A stretch of 64,000 nucleotides of DNA, from contig JBAIAC010000006.1 in NCBI GenBank assembly GCA_037349315.1, positions 12,249,501 through 12,313,500 on the forward strand. The letters run 5' to 3'. The notes under the pieces were generated by a model. The model was not told the origin of the DNA. It did not search any database and worked only from the letters and a program-made list of their open reading frames with translations. Made by a program: the position numbers and the translations under genes. The number at the start of each line of letters is the position of its first letter. Position 1 is the stretch's first letter. This document shows positions 23,758-33,907 of the stretch, piece by piece. The stretch is from Chelydra serpentina. Lineage: Eukaryota; Chordata; Testudines; Chelydridae.

Positions 23758-24141
23758 AGTTCCTTCCTTCGAAGAGTTTCCTCACTTGTGGCAGAAGCTA
23801 CTCAGGGAAACCTGCAAGGGGGATGCCTCAGTAGGTTCTCTCCAGGCGAACTCCCAGGCTAACTCCACCTGTTTGCTTCTCTGCTATGCGCTGCTCCGCT
23901 GGTGCGCAGCTGACTGACAGTCTTTTTAGAAGAGTCTGCAATGAAGCACTCCCAAATCACACTTTTCAAACAGGAAATCAAACACTCTAGCACACGGTCA
24001 AAGTGCCAAACTGTCCCCTCAACAGATACTCACTCCCCCGTCTGCAGCCACCTGGTTGCTCTGCCTCTCCCTTTAGTTTGGGTAAAAAGAATTAGGAATG
24101 GCAAGGATAGCTTGCCCCCTTCGCACTCCCCTTACAAACTC

Positions 24142-24182
24142 CCTCTCAAACTCCCCTGTTTGCAGCCCCTGTTCGCAAAGCG
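24142..24182. repeat. CR1 5'-UTR 41-bp direct repeat, unit 1
   Basis: Identical over 41 bp to 24422-24462 (cctctcaaactcccctgttt... to ...gcaaagcg). The spacing is 280 bp. The second copy forms the extreme 5' end of the element. This looks like a promoter-monomer arrangement in the CR1 5' untranslated region. Confidence 0.9.
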
Positions 24183-24200
24183 CCCTGGTCGCTTGTGCAC

Positions 24201-24214
24201 GGCTTTATAAAGCC
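24201..24214 (-). promoter_or_regulatory. TATA-containing palindrome in CR1 5' UTR
   Basis: GGCTTTATAAAGCC is a perfect 14-bp palindrome in a GC-rich stretch, about 440 bp upstream of ORF1. It could serve as a core promoter element for the CR1 unit. Function inferred only from sequence. Confidence 0.35.
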
Positions 24215-24421
24215 CCGGCCTCCCTGATTGATTAGCCCCGCCCCCTGGTGTAGAAGCTCACAGCTTCCAACTGCCAGCCACAGCACACGGTCCTGCAAAC
24301 AAACAAATGAACAAACAGACAGACACAAGCTCAGCACACAGCAAGTACCCCCAAACACACACTACAGACAGCCACTTACCCCAAGGGTCCTGTATTTGCT
24401 CCTGCTTTACCTGGAGCAATT

Positions 24422-24462
24422 CCTCTCAAACTCCCCTGTTTGCAGCCCCTGTTCGCAAAGCG
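24422..24462. repeat. CR1 5'-UTR 41-bp direct repeat, unit 2 and element 5' boundary
   Basis: Second copy of 24142-24182. Immediately after it (24463) the older LINE resumes, so this marks the 5' end of CR1 copy 1. Confidence 0.9.
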
Positions 24463-25390
24463 ATATAAAATCACTAATAATAAAAATTGTGGATAGCAAC
24501 AAAGATTGGCAGAATGGTAAAAAAAATGAGGACAGAGCACTCAGATAGAGCATCTGGATTGCTTGGTAAACTGGGCCCATTCAAACAAAATGTGTTTTAA
24601 TACAGGCAAATGCTAAGTTATACTTCTAGGAACAAGGAATGCAGGACACAGCTACTGAATAGGGTACTGTATCCTGGAAAGCAGTGACTTTGAAAAGGAC
24701 TTAGCGGTGGTAGTGGACAAGCAACTCAACATGATCTCCCAGTGAAATCCTGTGACAAGAAAGGGCTAATGCGATCCTTTGAGATATAACCAGAGGAGTA
24801 GAGAGTAGGAGATGAATTTACCTCTGTATATTGTATTGTTGAGACCCATATTGAAATACTGTGTACAGTGCTGGTGTCCACATTTTTAAAAGGATGTTGA
24901 AAATTAGAGAGGGTGCAAAAAGAGCCACAAAAATTATTAGAGTCCTATAAAAATGCTGAACAGTGAGCAAAAATGCTCAATCTGTTTAGTTTATCAAAAA
25001 GACGACTGACAGGTGACTTGGGTTGCAGCATATATAGGGAGAAAACACTAGGTACTCAAGGGCTCTTTAATCTAGCGGAGAAAGGCACAGCAAGAACCAA
25101 TGGCTGGAAACTGAAGCCAGACAAATTCAAATGAGAAATATGCGCAAATTTGTAACAGTTAGGGCAATTAACCATTGGAATAAATTTTTGAGAGAAGTGG
25201 TAGATTCTCCATCTCTTGATGTCTTCAAATCAGGACTAGATGCTCTTCTGGCAGATATCCTTCAGCCAATCCCACATTATTTGGCTCAATACAGGGGTAA
25301 CTGGATGAAATTTAATGGCTTATTATATACAGGAGGTCAGACAAGATGATCTAATAATCCCTTCTCGCCTTAAATTTAATGCATCTAGGA
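24463..25390 (+). mobile_element. Older plus-strand LINE, 3' half after nested CR1
   Basis: Resumes the RT reading broken at 19745 (D-I-K-S-L-I-I-K ... V-D-S-N-K-D-W-Q-N), followed by the CR1-type C-terminal landmarks: 'ctgtgtacagtgctggtgtccac', and near 25131-25290 a frame with HWNKFLREVVDSPSLDVF, the counterpart of [18 protein letters not shown] in CR1 ORF2. The 3' end reads 'aggaggtcagacaagatgatc'. Frameshifts and stops show it is dead. Confidence 0.85.
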
Positions 25391-27242
25391 TACAATGCAA
25401 AAAAGGGGGAAAAAACAAATTCTTAATTACAGCTAGCCTAGCTTCAGAAATCCATATACTAATTAAGCAGCAGAAGTCTTAAGTGTCAGGATACCCTCTA
25501 CTAGGGCTTAGTTGTCATGGGAGTAATAATACCTGGCCTCCAGGAGGACAAGGAGAGAGTTGAAGCTATTCTGGTTAATCTTCTGTAAACTGGGTACCTT
25601 CCTTCAGTCTAGGAAAAACATCCTGCTTTTATAACATTTCTGCTTACTTATAACCATTGACTGAAACTGATTTTCAAAATTTTGAAACAAAGGAAATACC
25701 AGGAAATACTTCAAAACCTTGTTGGAACACCAAGGTAGAGAGACCACAGCAAGTTATTCCAACCAAGTTGTAATTTCCTTAAGTAAAGAAAAAATTGAAC
25801 AGCTTTATCGCTAGTAGTGCAAGTAACACAAAACAAATGATGACCACATCTTATTAAAATGTGCTCCTAGCAATTAAAGATATATGTGATCGATTATCAC
25901 ACAATCATGACTGCTTTTTAGAGGCAGCGTCCCCTCTCTCTCTCTCCTCACACAAGTGAAATACCAATAGAATGCATATTATTGGTACTCAAGGAAATAT
26001 TTGTACCAGAGTATTATTTTCTACTTTGTTTTACTCCAAGGCAGGTGTGTCATGAGTGTGCTGTAATTGCATATATGTTGTTTAATTTATCCTACAGTAT
26101 GAACAGACTGAATACTTGAGGATTTTTTCCAGATGTTTTTTGTGAACTCCTTTCTCCTATTCATGTAAACACACAGTGTGTTCCGGTTTGCTGAGTTGTA
26201 TATACACTCTATGACTTAGTACAAAGTCTGAATGTTTAGTTAGCCAGAAGATTGTTTGCATCCTGTGATTCATTAGGTCCCTATGGTACCTCCACTTCCT
26301 TTATTTTACACAATCACAAATTATATTAGTTTGTCTTATTTTGATAACCCCTCTAATTAATGTTCTGCACAGGAAACTTTATTACTGTTTTAAAACAGTC
26401 TCATAAAACAAGGACTTTTCCCGTTACTGAGGTGGCATAAGTGACATTTTCAAATAACTTAGTGATGAAGACTGAACAGTGCTTTCCACTGATTGTTTAT
26501 GAGACTGGGTAATTTATGTAAATGAATGCACTGTTTTCAAATTTAAATCCCCTCTTTTTTTTAACCAATGTCAGACATTCTCAAATTAAGTATCTAACAT
26601 TACAGCTAACATTAAAAATACAATAAGATGAGTTTTAGAACATAATTTTGATGTATTTAACAGAGGACTACACAGATTATAATAGCACTAATACAGTTAG
26701 TGAATGAGGAATTAGTGTAATTTGGTTTCAGAAAAATCATAAGAATACAACAGCACAATTCCTGCCTATGTCTCAGTTCGCATTTTCTCCTACTTCCCTA
26801 CCAATTCCACTACTGTCTATGCTATAGCTATGCTTCTCTTTTGTGTGTATACATAGGTTTCTTCCTCTCCTGACCTTGTGCCTTCTTTCACTCTGCTCTG
26901 AAATGTTTAGTAAGTGCAGGAGTCAAGTCTGGAAGAGGAGAAGGCACTGCATTTTTATTAACTTCACTCAGACCAGTCAGAAACTGTTCAGACATCTGAA
27001 AACAATAATTCACACTGAGCACATTTTGGGACTGAACATATCATAGCAGTGTCCTTACACAACTCTATATTTAAAATTCCCTCATCTCTCCTATTTCCAG
27101 GTGTGTTAAGCAACTACCCCATTCTTCATTAAAATTTTCCCTTTCAATCAAACCTTATTCCCCAAGGCCTTTCACTGTTAATCCTCTATAGAAAAAATAT
27201 GAAACAATCATACTATTTTGGAGAGTGAACCATTTTCTGATA
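25391..27242. other. Unassigned AT-rich DNA
   Basis: No recognisable gene or repeat apart from a short (CT)n run near 25935-25949. Confidence 0.5.
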
Positions 27243-27350
27243 ATTCATAGATTTTAAGGATATAAGAGATCATTTATGATCATCTATTTTGACTTTCAGC
27301 ACAACACAAACCACAGAATTTCATCCGACAAATTCCTCCATCAAGCTCCT
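27243..27350 (-). repeat. Old CR1/L3-type 3' fragment
   Basis: Reads 'attcatagattttaaggat', 'gatcatctattttgac' and 'cacaaaccacagaatttcatcc', the same 3' end type as at 17468 and 52837, in minus orientation. Confidence 0.65.
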
Positions 27351-28440
27351 AACTTTGGGAAGACAGCCAAAACGGCTTGGTTCTATTAAAGTAATACAGT
27401 AACACTCTGAATACACCCAGGGTGAATAGTTTCTTCTCTTCCAGCATCAAGTGCAGATTCAGAAAGATGACTGAAAAGGTAACCAATTGGTTAAGTTGAA
27501 AATTTGAGACCACCTTAGGGATAAACTTGGGGTGTGGTTGTTGCATTACCTCGTCCTTATGGAAGGATGTGTTAGGTGGTCCAACCATGAAAGCTTAAGT
27601 TCATTGACTCTCTGAGCTGAGGTGATGGTCACCAGAAAGACCGTCTTGATGGTAAAGTGCCGTAAAGAGCATTCTGACAACAATTCAAAGAAAGGCTCCA
27701 CGAGCTTCAGGAGAATGACACTGAAGTCCCACCACAAGGGAGCTGATCTCTAACTGGAGGCTAAATATAAAGGAGGCCCATAAGGAATTTCAATACTGCC
27801 AGGTGTGAGAAGATCAAATATGACTGTACCAGAGCATGACATACCAATATGGCTTCCAAGTGGACCCTGAGATAACTGAATGCCACTCCCACATGTTTCA
27901 AGAGCATCACAGAGTCTTCAATATAAGTGCTGGAAGCATATATTTGATACAAGTGCTTCTTGAACTGGATCTACATTATTGTGGGCTGCCCATATTGAAA
28001 AAAAATTTTTTTTGAGGAGTAAGTGTTCCTGGTAGAGGACTTTCTACATTGTATGTGAATTTGTTGATCCTGAAGGGAGCAATCTCTGTCAAAGGTGCTC
28101 AATCTGCAACCATCCAAGCCATCTGGTTTGACGACCAGGGTCTGGGTGCATGATCTGACCATGGTTCTGAGACAGTATGCCCTGACAGGTTGGAAGGAGC
28201 ATGAGAGGTCACATGGACATTTGCATAAAGTCCAACAGCCAAAACTGTCTTGGCTATCAGGATTTCCATAGACTTGTCCCCCTTGATCTTGCACACTATC
28301 CTGGGGATGGGGGGAATTGGTGGAAAAGCATTGAGGAGTCCTTGAGATAATCAGGACAAAAAGGGATCCAGCAACAATTCCAGATTCACACACCTCTGGA
28401 GCAGAAATTCGAGCACTTGGGGAAAGTTGTTATAGCTCTC
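27351..28440 (-). mobile_element. DIRS-like retroelement remnant, tyrosine recombinase
   Basis: In minus-strand frames with shifts I read landmarks of a DIRS-type tyrosine recombinase: S-T-R-N-T-Y-S (near 28010), 'LEAILVCHALVQSYLIFSHL', then W-D-F-S-V-I-L, P-F-F-E-L-L, K-T-V-F-L-V-T-I-T-S-A-Q-R-V-N-E-L with the first catalytic-type Arg, and downstream H-P-K-F-I-P-K-V-V-S-N-F and R-V-L-L-Y-Y-F-N-R-T-K. The frames at 27349-27588, 27546-27737 and 27761-27952 overlap in different phases, so the gene is broken. Such recombinases insert circular DIRS cDNA. Assignment is from remembered reptile and fish DIRS features. Confidence 0.7.
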
Positions 28441-29119
28441 TATTTCTCATTTCAGAATGAAGAAAGGGATGGGGCAAATGAAAACACCACCACCAGAGTG
28501 TATTGATCCAAGCCTTCAATCTTTTCTCACAAATTTAAGCTCTCTAAAACTTTTTATAAGTAATTCGACTTCACTCAGTCAAACCCCTTTTCTGCATATA
28601 AGGATAACAAAATAGAAAAGCAGCTCAAACCATAAAAAATGATTTCTCTCAAAGGTTTAAAGGGAGCAACCGTGCAAGCAGTTTGCACCAAATTAAGGTG
28701 CCACAGAACCAATACGAGTTGAGGGACAGAGGCTCAGAGTCTTTAGTTTATCAGCTGGTTCTGAAAAAACCAAAAAACTTAAGGAGACATCCCCTTGCCA
28801 GCTCTGTAGCTTCAGCATCACAGGCAGCTGGAGGGGCTAGCTGCCCCAAGCGCATGCCCATCAGAGACACTAGGAACATTGTTGGGGTGGCTAGCCACTT
28901 CTTCCTCTCACACTGTTGTGGATACAGTCTATTTTTAGTGTGCTACCTCAATCACAGCTAGTACAGACAAGTGTCCTCGACATCCCCAGCTCTAAGTTAT
29001 GTACACACTAGCTCGAGTTAAGTGGTGCTTTAAGCTTGAGGTACCTAGTACATCAGTGGGGGTGGGTAGAAGCTTGAGTGCTGTTGAAACTTATGATAAT
29101 ATTGTATCAGACAATAATG
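28441..29119. other. Unassigned DNA
   Basis: No gene recognised. A segment near 29005-29085 ('actagctcgagttaag ... cttgaggtac') resembles the ends of hairpin-type reptile MITEs but has no clear boundaries. Confidence 0.4.
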
Positions 29120-29386
29120 TCACGGCATCTTGTGTGTTCTCTTGTGGCTGCATGATCTGACCTGTAACGAGCAAGATGTCACATAGAAATGTGTAGGATC
29201 CCGCTGAAAACTTGGCATGATGCTGGTCCATTTTTCAATCAGTTTTTTGCATCTTTCTTTTCCAAAGTGTTCACAAACTTTACTGATAATTGCTTTGCAT
29301 TCAGGTCTGACCTTGGCTGTGTCTTCAACGTTACCAATATTTATGACACATGAGTTGAGATTCTGCGAAGGGTATCTGTGAAGCAT
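29120..29386 (-). pseudogene. Unidentified 88-codon protein-like fragment
   Basis: An uninterrupted minus-strand frame beginning exactly where the old CR1 RT breaks off. It has balanced composition, with features C-E-H-F-G-K-E-R-C-K-K-L-I-E-K-W and F-Y-V-T-S-C-S-L-Q-V-R-S, ending H-K-M-P-stop. It looks like the remnant of a real protein rather than chance sequence, most likely from a DNA transposon or other mobile element, but I do not recognise the family. Confidence 0.35.
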
Positions 29387-30851
29387 TTACATGTCCCCTC
29401 TCGGTCTTCTCTTTTCCAGACCAAACAAACCCAATTTTTTCAATCTTCTCTCATAGGTCATATTTTCTGGATCTTTAATAATTTTTGTCACTCTTCTCTG
29501 GACTTTCTCCAATTTGTCTACATCTTTCCTGAAATGTGGTACCCAGAACTGGACACAATACTCCAGTTGAGGCCTAATCAGTGCAGAGTAGAGCAGAAGA
29601 ATTACTTCTCGTGTCTTGCTTACAAAACTCCTGCTAATACAGCCCAGAATGATGTTCGCTTTTTTTGGAACAGTGTTACACTCTTGACTCATATTTAGCT
29701 TGTGGTCCACTATGACTCCCAGACCCCTTCTGCAGTACTCCTTCCTAGACAGTCATTTCCTATTTTGTATGTGTGCAACTGATTGTTCCTTCCTAGTTTG
29801 CATTTGTCCTTATTGAATTTCATCCTATTTATTTCAGACCATTTCTCCAGTTTGTCCAGATCATTTTAAATTATAATCCTATCCTCCAAAGCCCTTGCAA
29901 CTCCTCCCAGCTTGGTATCATCCATAAACTTTATAAGGGTACTCTCTATGCCATTATCTAAATCATTGATGAAGATATTCAATAGAACTGGACCCAGAAC
30001 TGATCCCTGCAGGACCCCACTCATGATGCCCTTCCAGCATGACTATGAACCACTGATAACTACTCTCTGGGAATGGTTTTCCAACCAGTTATACACCCAC
30101 CTTATAGTAGCTCCATCTAGGTTGCATTTCCCTAGTTTGTTTATGAGAAGGTCTTGTGAGACAGTATCAGAAGCTTTACTAAAGTTGAGATATACCACAT
30201 CTACTGCTTCCCCCCATCCACAAGGCTTGTTAGCCTGTCAAAGAAAGCTATCAGGTTGGTTTGACACGATTTGTTCTTGACAAATCCATGCTGACTGTTA
30301 CTTATCACTTTATTATCTACTAGATGTTTGCAAATTGATTGCTTAATTATTTTCTCGATTATCTTTCTGGGTTCAGAAGTTAAGCTAACTGATCTGTAAT
30401 TCCCCGGGTTGTCCTTTTCCCCTTTTTTATAGATTGGCACTATATTTGCCCTTTTCCAGTCTTCTGGAATCTCTCCTGTCTTCCGTGACTTTTCAAAGAT
30501 AATTGTTAATGGCTCTGATATCTTCTCAGTCAGCTCCTTAAGTATTCTAGGGTGCATTTCATCAGACCCTGGTGACTTGAAGACATCTAATTTGTCTAAG
30601 TAATTTTTAACTTATTCTTTCCCTATTTTTGCCTCTTTTATACTACCTCATTTTCACTGGCATTCACTATGTGAGGTGTCAAATCACCACCAACCTTCTT
30701 GGTGAAAACTGAAACAAAGTAGTCATCATTAAGCACCTCTGCCATTTCCACGTTTTCTGGAATTGTTTTTCCCTCTCATTGAGTAATGGACCTACCCTGT
30801 CCTTGGCCTTCCTCTTGTTTCTAATGTATTTGTAGAATGTTTTCTTGTCAT
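29387..30851 (-). mobile_element. Old CR1 LINE (second subfamily), RT part, left of nested LTR
   Basis: Minus-strand frames carry CR1 RT pieces: P-G-N-Y-R-S-V-S-L-T-S, S-Q-H-G-F-V-K-N-K-S-C (30201-30557), and at 29387-29710 M-S-Q-E-C-N-T-V-P-K-K-A-N then [11 protein letters not shown]. The 3' terminal part normally following R-R-P-R-G-D is missing, replaced by the unidentified frame at 29120. Many frameshifts. Interrupted at 30851 by solo LTR copy 2. Confidence 0.85.
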
Positions 30852-31977
30852 TGTGACAGGTTGGGGCCACAGAGACCTGCTTGGTGCTGCCACCTGGTGT
30901 GCCAAGGCTACTTCTGCCCCTGCTTCCAGGCCTTTTCCAGCTTGGGACTACCGAATCCTGTCTGTTTTGAGCCAGATTCCACTGATCTGCTGCAAACACA
31001 GACCCAGGTCCGAACCAGGTCCACTCACCACTGTAAGGCCCCTGGAAGCGCTCTTGCCTTTGACACCCAGCTGCTCAACTCCAAGGAGGTTCAAACCCTT
31101 AATACATCCGTTTTACCCTGCATAAGGCTTATACAGGGTAAACTCATAAATAGTTCGCCTTCTATTTCAAAGATAGAAAGATATGCACAACTGTTCGCTT
31201 TCCCCAGGTACCAACTCGTACTCAAGGAAACTTAATAAGTAAAAAGTGATTTTAATAAGTACAGAAAATAGGATTTAAGTGATGTCAAGTAATGACAGAC
31301 AGAACAAAATGAATTACTAAATAAAATAAAATAGAACACGCAGTTCTATGTCTAATCACCCCGTGTACAGATAAAAACCTCACTAGGTCCAGTAAACAGG
31401 CTATCTTCCTTCTAGCCTGGGTCCAGCAATCACTCACCCCCCTAATGTCTTTGTCCTTTGTTCAGTCTCTTTCAGGTCTCCTTGGGGGGTGGAGAGCTTC
31501 TTTCTTTAGCCAGCTGAAGACAAAATGGAAGGGTCTCCCCTGGGCTTTTATAGTCTTTTTCCCCTCCCTGTGTAACATCCTGTTACCATGGAGTTTTGGG
31601 ATCACATGGGCAAGTCACCTGTCCATGCACCCTTCGGCAACCAGCCTAACCAGTTGCATTCCAGACCCGGCCCCAATGTGGATTGGGGTCTGCAACGTCT
31701 TTTGTCTGTTAAGTGCTCGTACTTAGGCAAATTCTTTGCTCCAAAGATGATCCCATGCACTTACAAAGGCTATGTACAAAACCAGCAAATATAAAACCAA
31801 TCTTCATAACTCCAACTACAACAATGATACATACATACAAACAGGAGGAATAAATTCAGTAGGTCATAACTTTCACAGAGATATGTTACATGGCACATGT
31901 AGCATAAAACATATTCTAGTTACATATATACATTTATAAGCATCTCTCCATAAAGTTTTATGGGGAACACCGTCACA
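30852..31977 (-). mobile_element. Solo LTR, copy 2 (1,126 bp)
   Basis: Same family as 10580-11749: starts TGTGACAGG, ends CGTCACA, flanked by GTCAT (30847-30851) and GTTAT (31978-31982), a 5-bp target duplication with one change. On the minus strand a clear TATA box CTATAAAAG (31545-31553) precedes the leader 'ccttccattttgtcttcagc'. No internal coding region. The CR1 reading frame sequence resumes directly after it, showing that the LTR arrived later than the CR1. Confidence 0.85.
31545..31553 (-). promoter_or_regulatory. TATA box of solo LTR copy 2
   Basis: CTATAAAAG on the minus strand, within a GC-rich context, at the point expected for an LTR core promoter (about 430 bp into the LTR in minus sense). 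This fixes the LTR orientation. Confidence 0.6.
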
Positions 31978-33006
31978 GTTATCATGTCTCGAGCTAGTTT
32001 AATCCCATTTTGTGCCTTGGCCTTTCAAATTTTGTCCCTACATACTTGTGTTGTTTATATTCATCCTTTGTAATTTGACCTAGTTTCCACTTTTAGTAGG
32101 ACTCTCTTTTGATTTTTAGATCACTGAAGATCTCCTGGTTATAAGGCAGGGTGGCTTCTTGCCCTACTTCCTATCTTTCCTACACAGTGGGATAGTTTGC
32201 TCTTGTGCCCTTAATAATACCTCTCTGAAAAACTGCCAACTGTCTTCAGTTGTTTTTCCCCATAGACTTGTTTCCCATGGGATATTACCTACCAACTCCC
32301 TGAGTTTGCTAAAGTCTGCCGTCTTGAAATCCATTGTCTTTATTTTGCTGTTCTCCCTCCTACCATTCCTTAGAAACACGAACTCTCCCATTTCATGATC
32401 ACTTTGACCGAAGGTGCCTTTTCATTTTCAAATTCTCAACCAGTTCCTCCCTGTTTGTCAAAATCAAATCTAGAACAGCAGCTTTCTCCACCTTCTGAAA
32501 TATTTTTTTTTTGTCTCCAATACATTACAAGAACTTGTTGGATAATCTGTGCCCTGCTGTGTTATTTTCCCAACAGATGTCTGGGTAGTTGAAGTCCCCC
32601 ATCACCAGCAAGTCCTGTGCTTTGGATTATTTTGTTAGTTGCTTAAAAAAGCCGCATCCACCTCTTCTTTCTGGTTAGGTGGTCTGAAGTAGACCCCTAA
32701 CATGACATCACCATTGTTTTTTTACCCCTTTTATCCTTACCCAGAGACTTTCAACAAGTCTGTCTCCTATTTCCATCTCAGCCTCAGTCCAAGTGTATAA
32801 ATTTTAACATATAAAGCAACACCTCCTCCCTTTATTCCCTGCCTGTCCTTCCTGAGCAAGCTGTTCCCTTCGATACCAATATTCCAGTCATTCATATTAT
32901 CCCACCAAGTCTCTGTGATGCCAACTATGTCATAGTTATGTTTATTCACTAGCATTTTGAGTTCTTTCTGCTTATTCCCCATACTTCTTGCATTAGTATA
33001 CAGACG
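31978..33006 (-). mobile_element. Old CR1 LINE, linker and endonuclease part, right of nested LTR
   Basis: Continues the CR1 of 29387-30851 toward its 5' end. Frames show [13 protein letters not shown] (32164-32391) and the endonuclease N-terminus N-Y-D-I-V-G-I-T-E-T-W-W, then G-G-G-V-A-L-Y-V (32767-32982). The element ends near 33006 at the R-L-Y-T-N-A box, so it is 5' truncated just inside ORF2. Confidence 0.85.
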
Positions 33007-33907
33007 TATAGTGGTTGAGGTATGCTACAGACCACTAGGATCCAATTTGAATGTGGATAGAGACCTTTTTAATGTTTTAAATGAAATAAATACTACTAGG
33101 AATTGCGTGATTTTGGGAGACTTTAATTTAGCAGATATAGATTGGAGGACAAGTGCTATTTATAACAGTATGGCCCAGTAGATGTAATAACTAACAGAGT
33201 TTTTCACCAGATAGTTGCTGAACCAACAAGAGGTGATGACATTTTATATTTGGTATTGGTGAGTAGTGAGGACCTCATTGAAGAACTGGTTGTAGAGGAC
33301 AATCTTGGTTCAAGTGATGATAAGCAAATTCAGTTTAAACTAAGTGGAAGAATAAACAAAAATAGATCTGCAACAAGGATCACTGATTTCAAAAGAGCTA
33401 ACTTTGGAAAAAAAAGGGGGGAATTAGTTATGGAAGTGGATTGTACTGAAGAACTCAAGGATCTGAATGTGGAGGAGGCCTGGAATTAGCTTCTGCAGCT
33501 TTGACTTAAGGTATCTGAACCTTGCATCCTAAGCAAGGGGAAAAAATTCATAGGGAAGAGTTGTAGACCAAGCTGGATGAGCAAGCATCTCAAACAAGTG
33601 ATTACAGGAGGTAGATCATGCCAGACCAACTTGATCGCCTCCTTTGAGAAGATAACTGATTTTTTTAATCAAAGAAAATGCAGTAGATCTAATCTACCTA
33701 GATTTCAGTAAAGTATTTGATACAGTTCCACATGGGAAACTATTAGTTAAAGTGGAGAAGATGGGGATTAATATGAGAATTGAAAGATGGACAAGGAACT
33801 GGTTGAAGGGGAGACTACAATGGGTCATACTGAAAGGTGAACTGTCTGGCTGGAGGGAGGTTACTAGTGGATGTGCCTTGGAACCATAGATGTGCCTTGG
33901 AACCAAT
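33007..33907 (+). mobile_element. Old plus-strand LINE, endonuclease and RT parts
   Basis: Plus-strand frames: V-C-Y-R-P-L-G-S-N and C-V-I-L-G-D-F-N-L-A-D-I-D-W (32957-33181), then L-G-S-S-D-D (33250-33489, where H of the SDH box is changed). After a large deletion RT text follows: 'gtagatcatgccagacc', L-D-F-S-K-V-F-D-T-V-P-H near 33700. It is interrupted by the foldback element at 33908 and starts head to head with the minus-strand CR1. Confidence 0.8.

Larger units (their letters stand above)
19746..24462 (-). mobile_element. Full-length CR1 LINE, copy 1 (4.7 kb)
   Basis: A complete CR1 on the minus strand. From its 5' end: about 700 bp of 5' untranslated sequence (23758-24462) carrying a 41-bp repeat, ORF1 (23757-22741), a 44-bp gap, ORF2 (22696-19847), and a 3' tail ending in several ATTCTATG/ATTCTGTG-type octamer repeats (19746-19785), as known for CR1. 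Both ORFs are open over their full length. No target duplication is evident, which is normal for CR1. It lies inside an older LINE of opposite orientation. Two truncated relatives are at 39541-41279 and 44092-46142. Confidence 0.95.
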
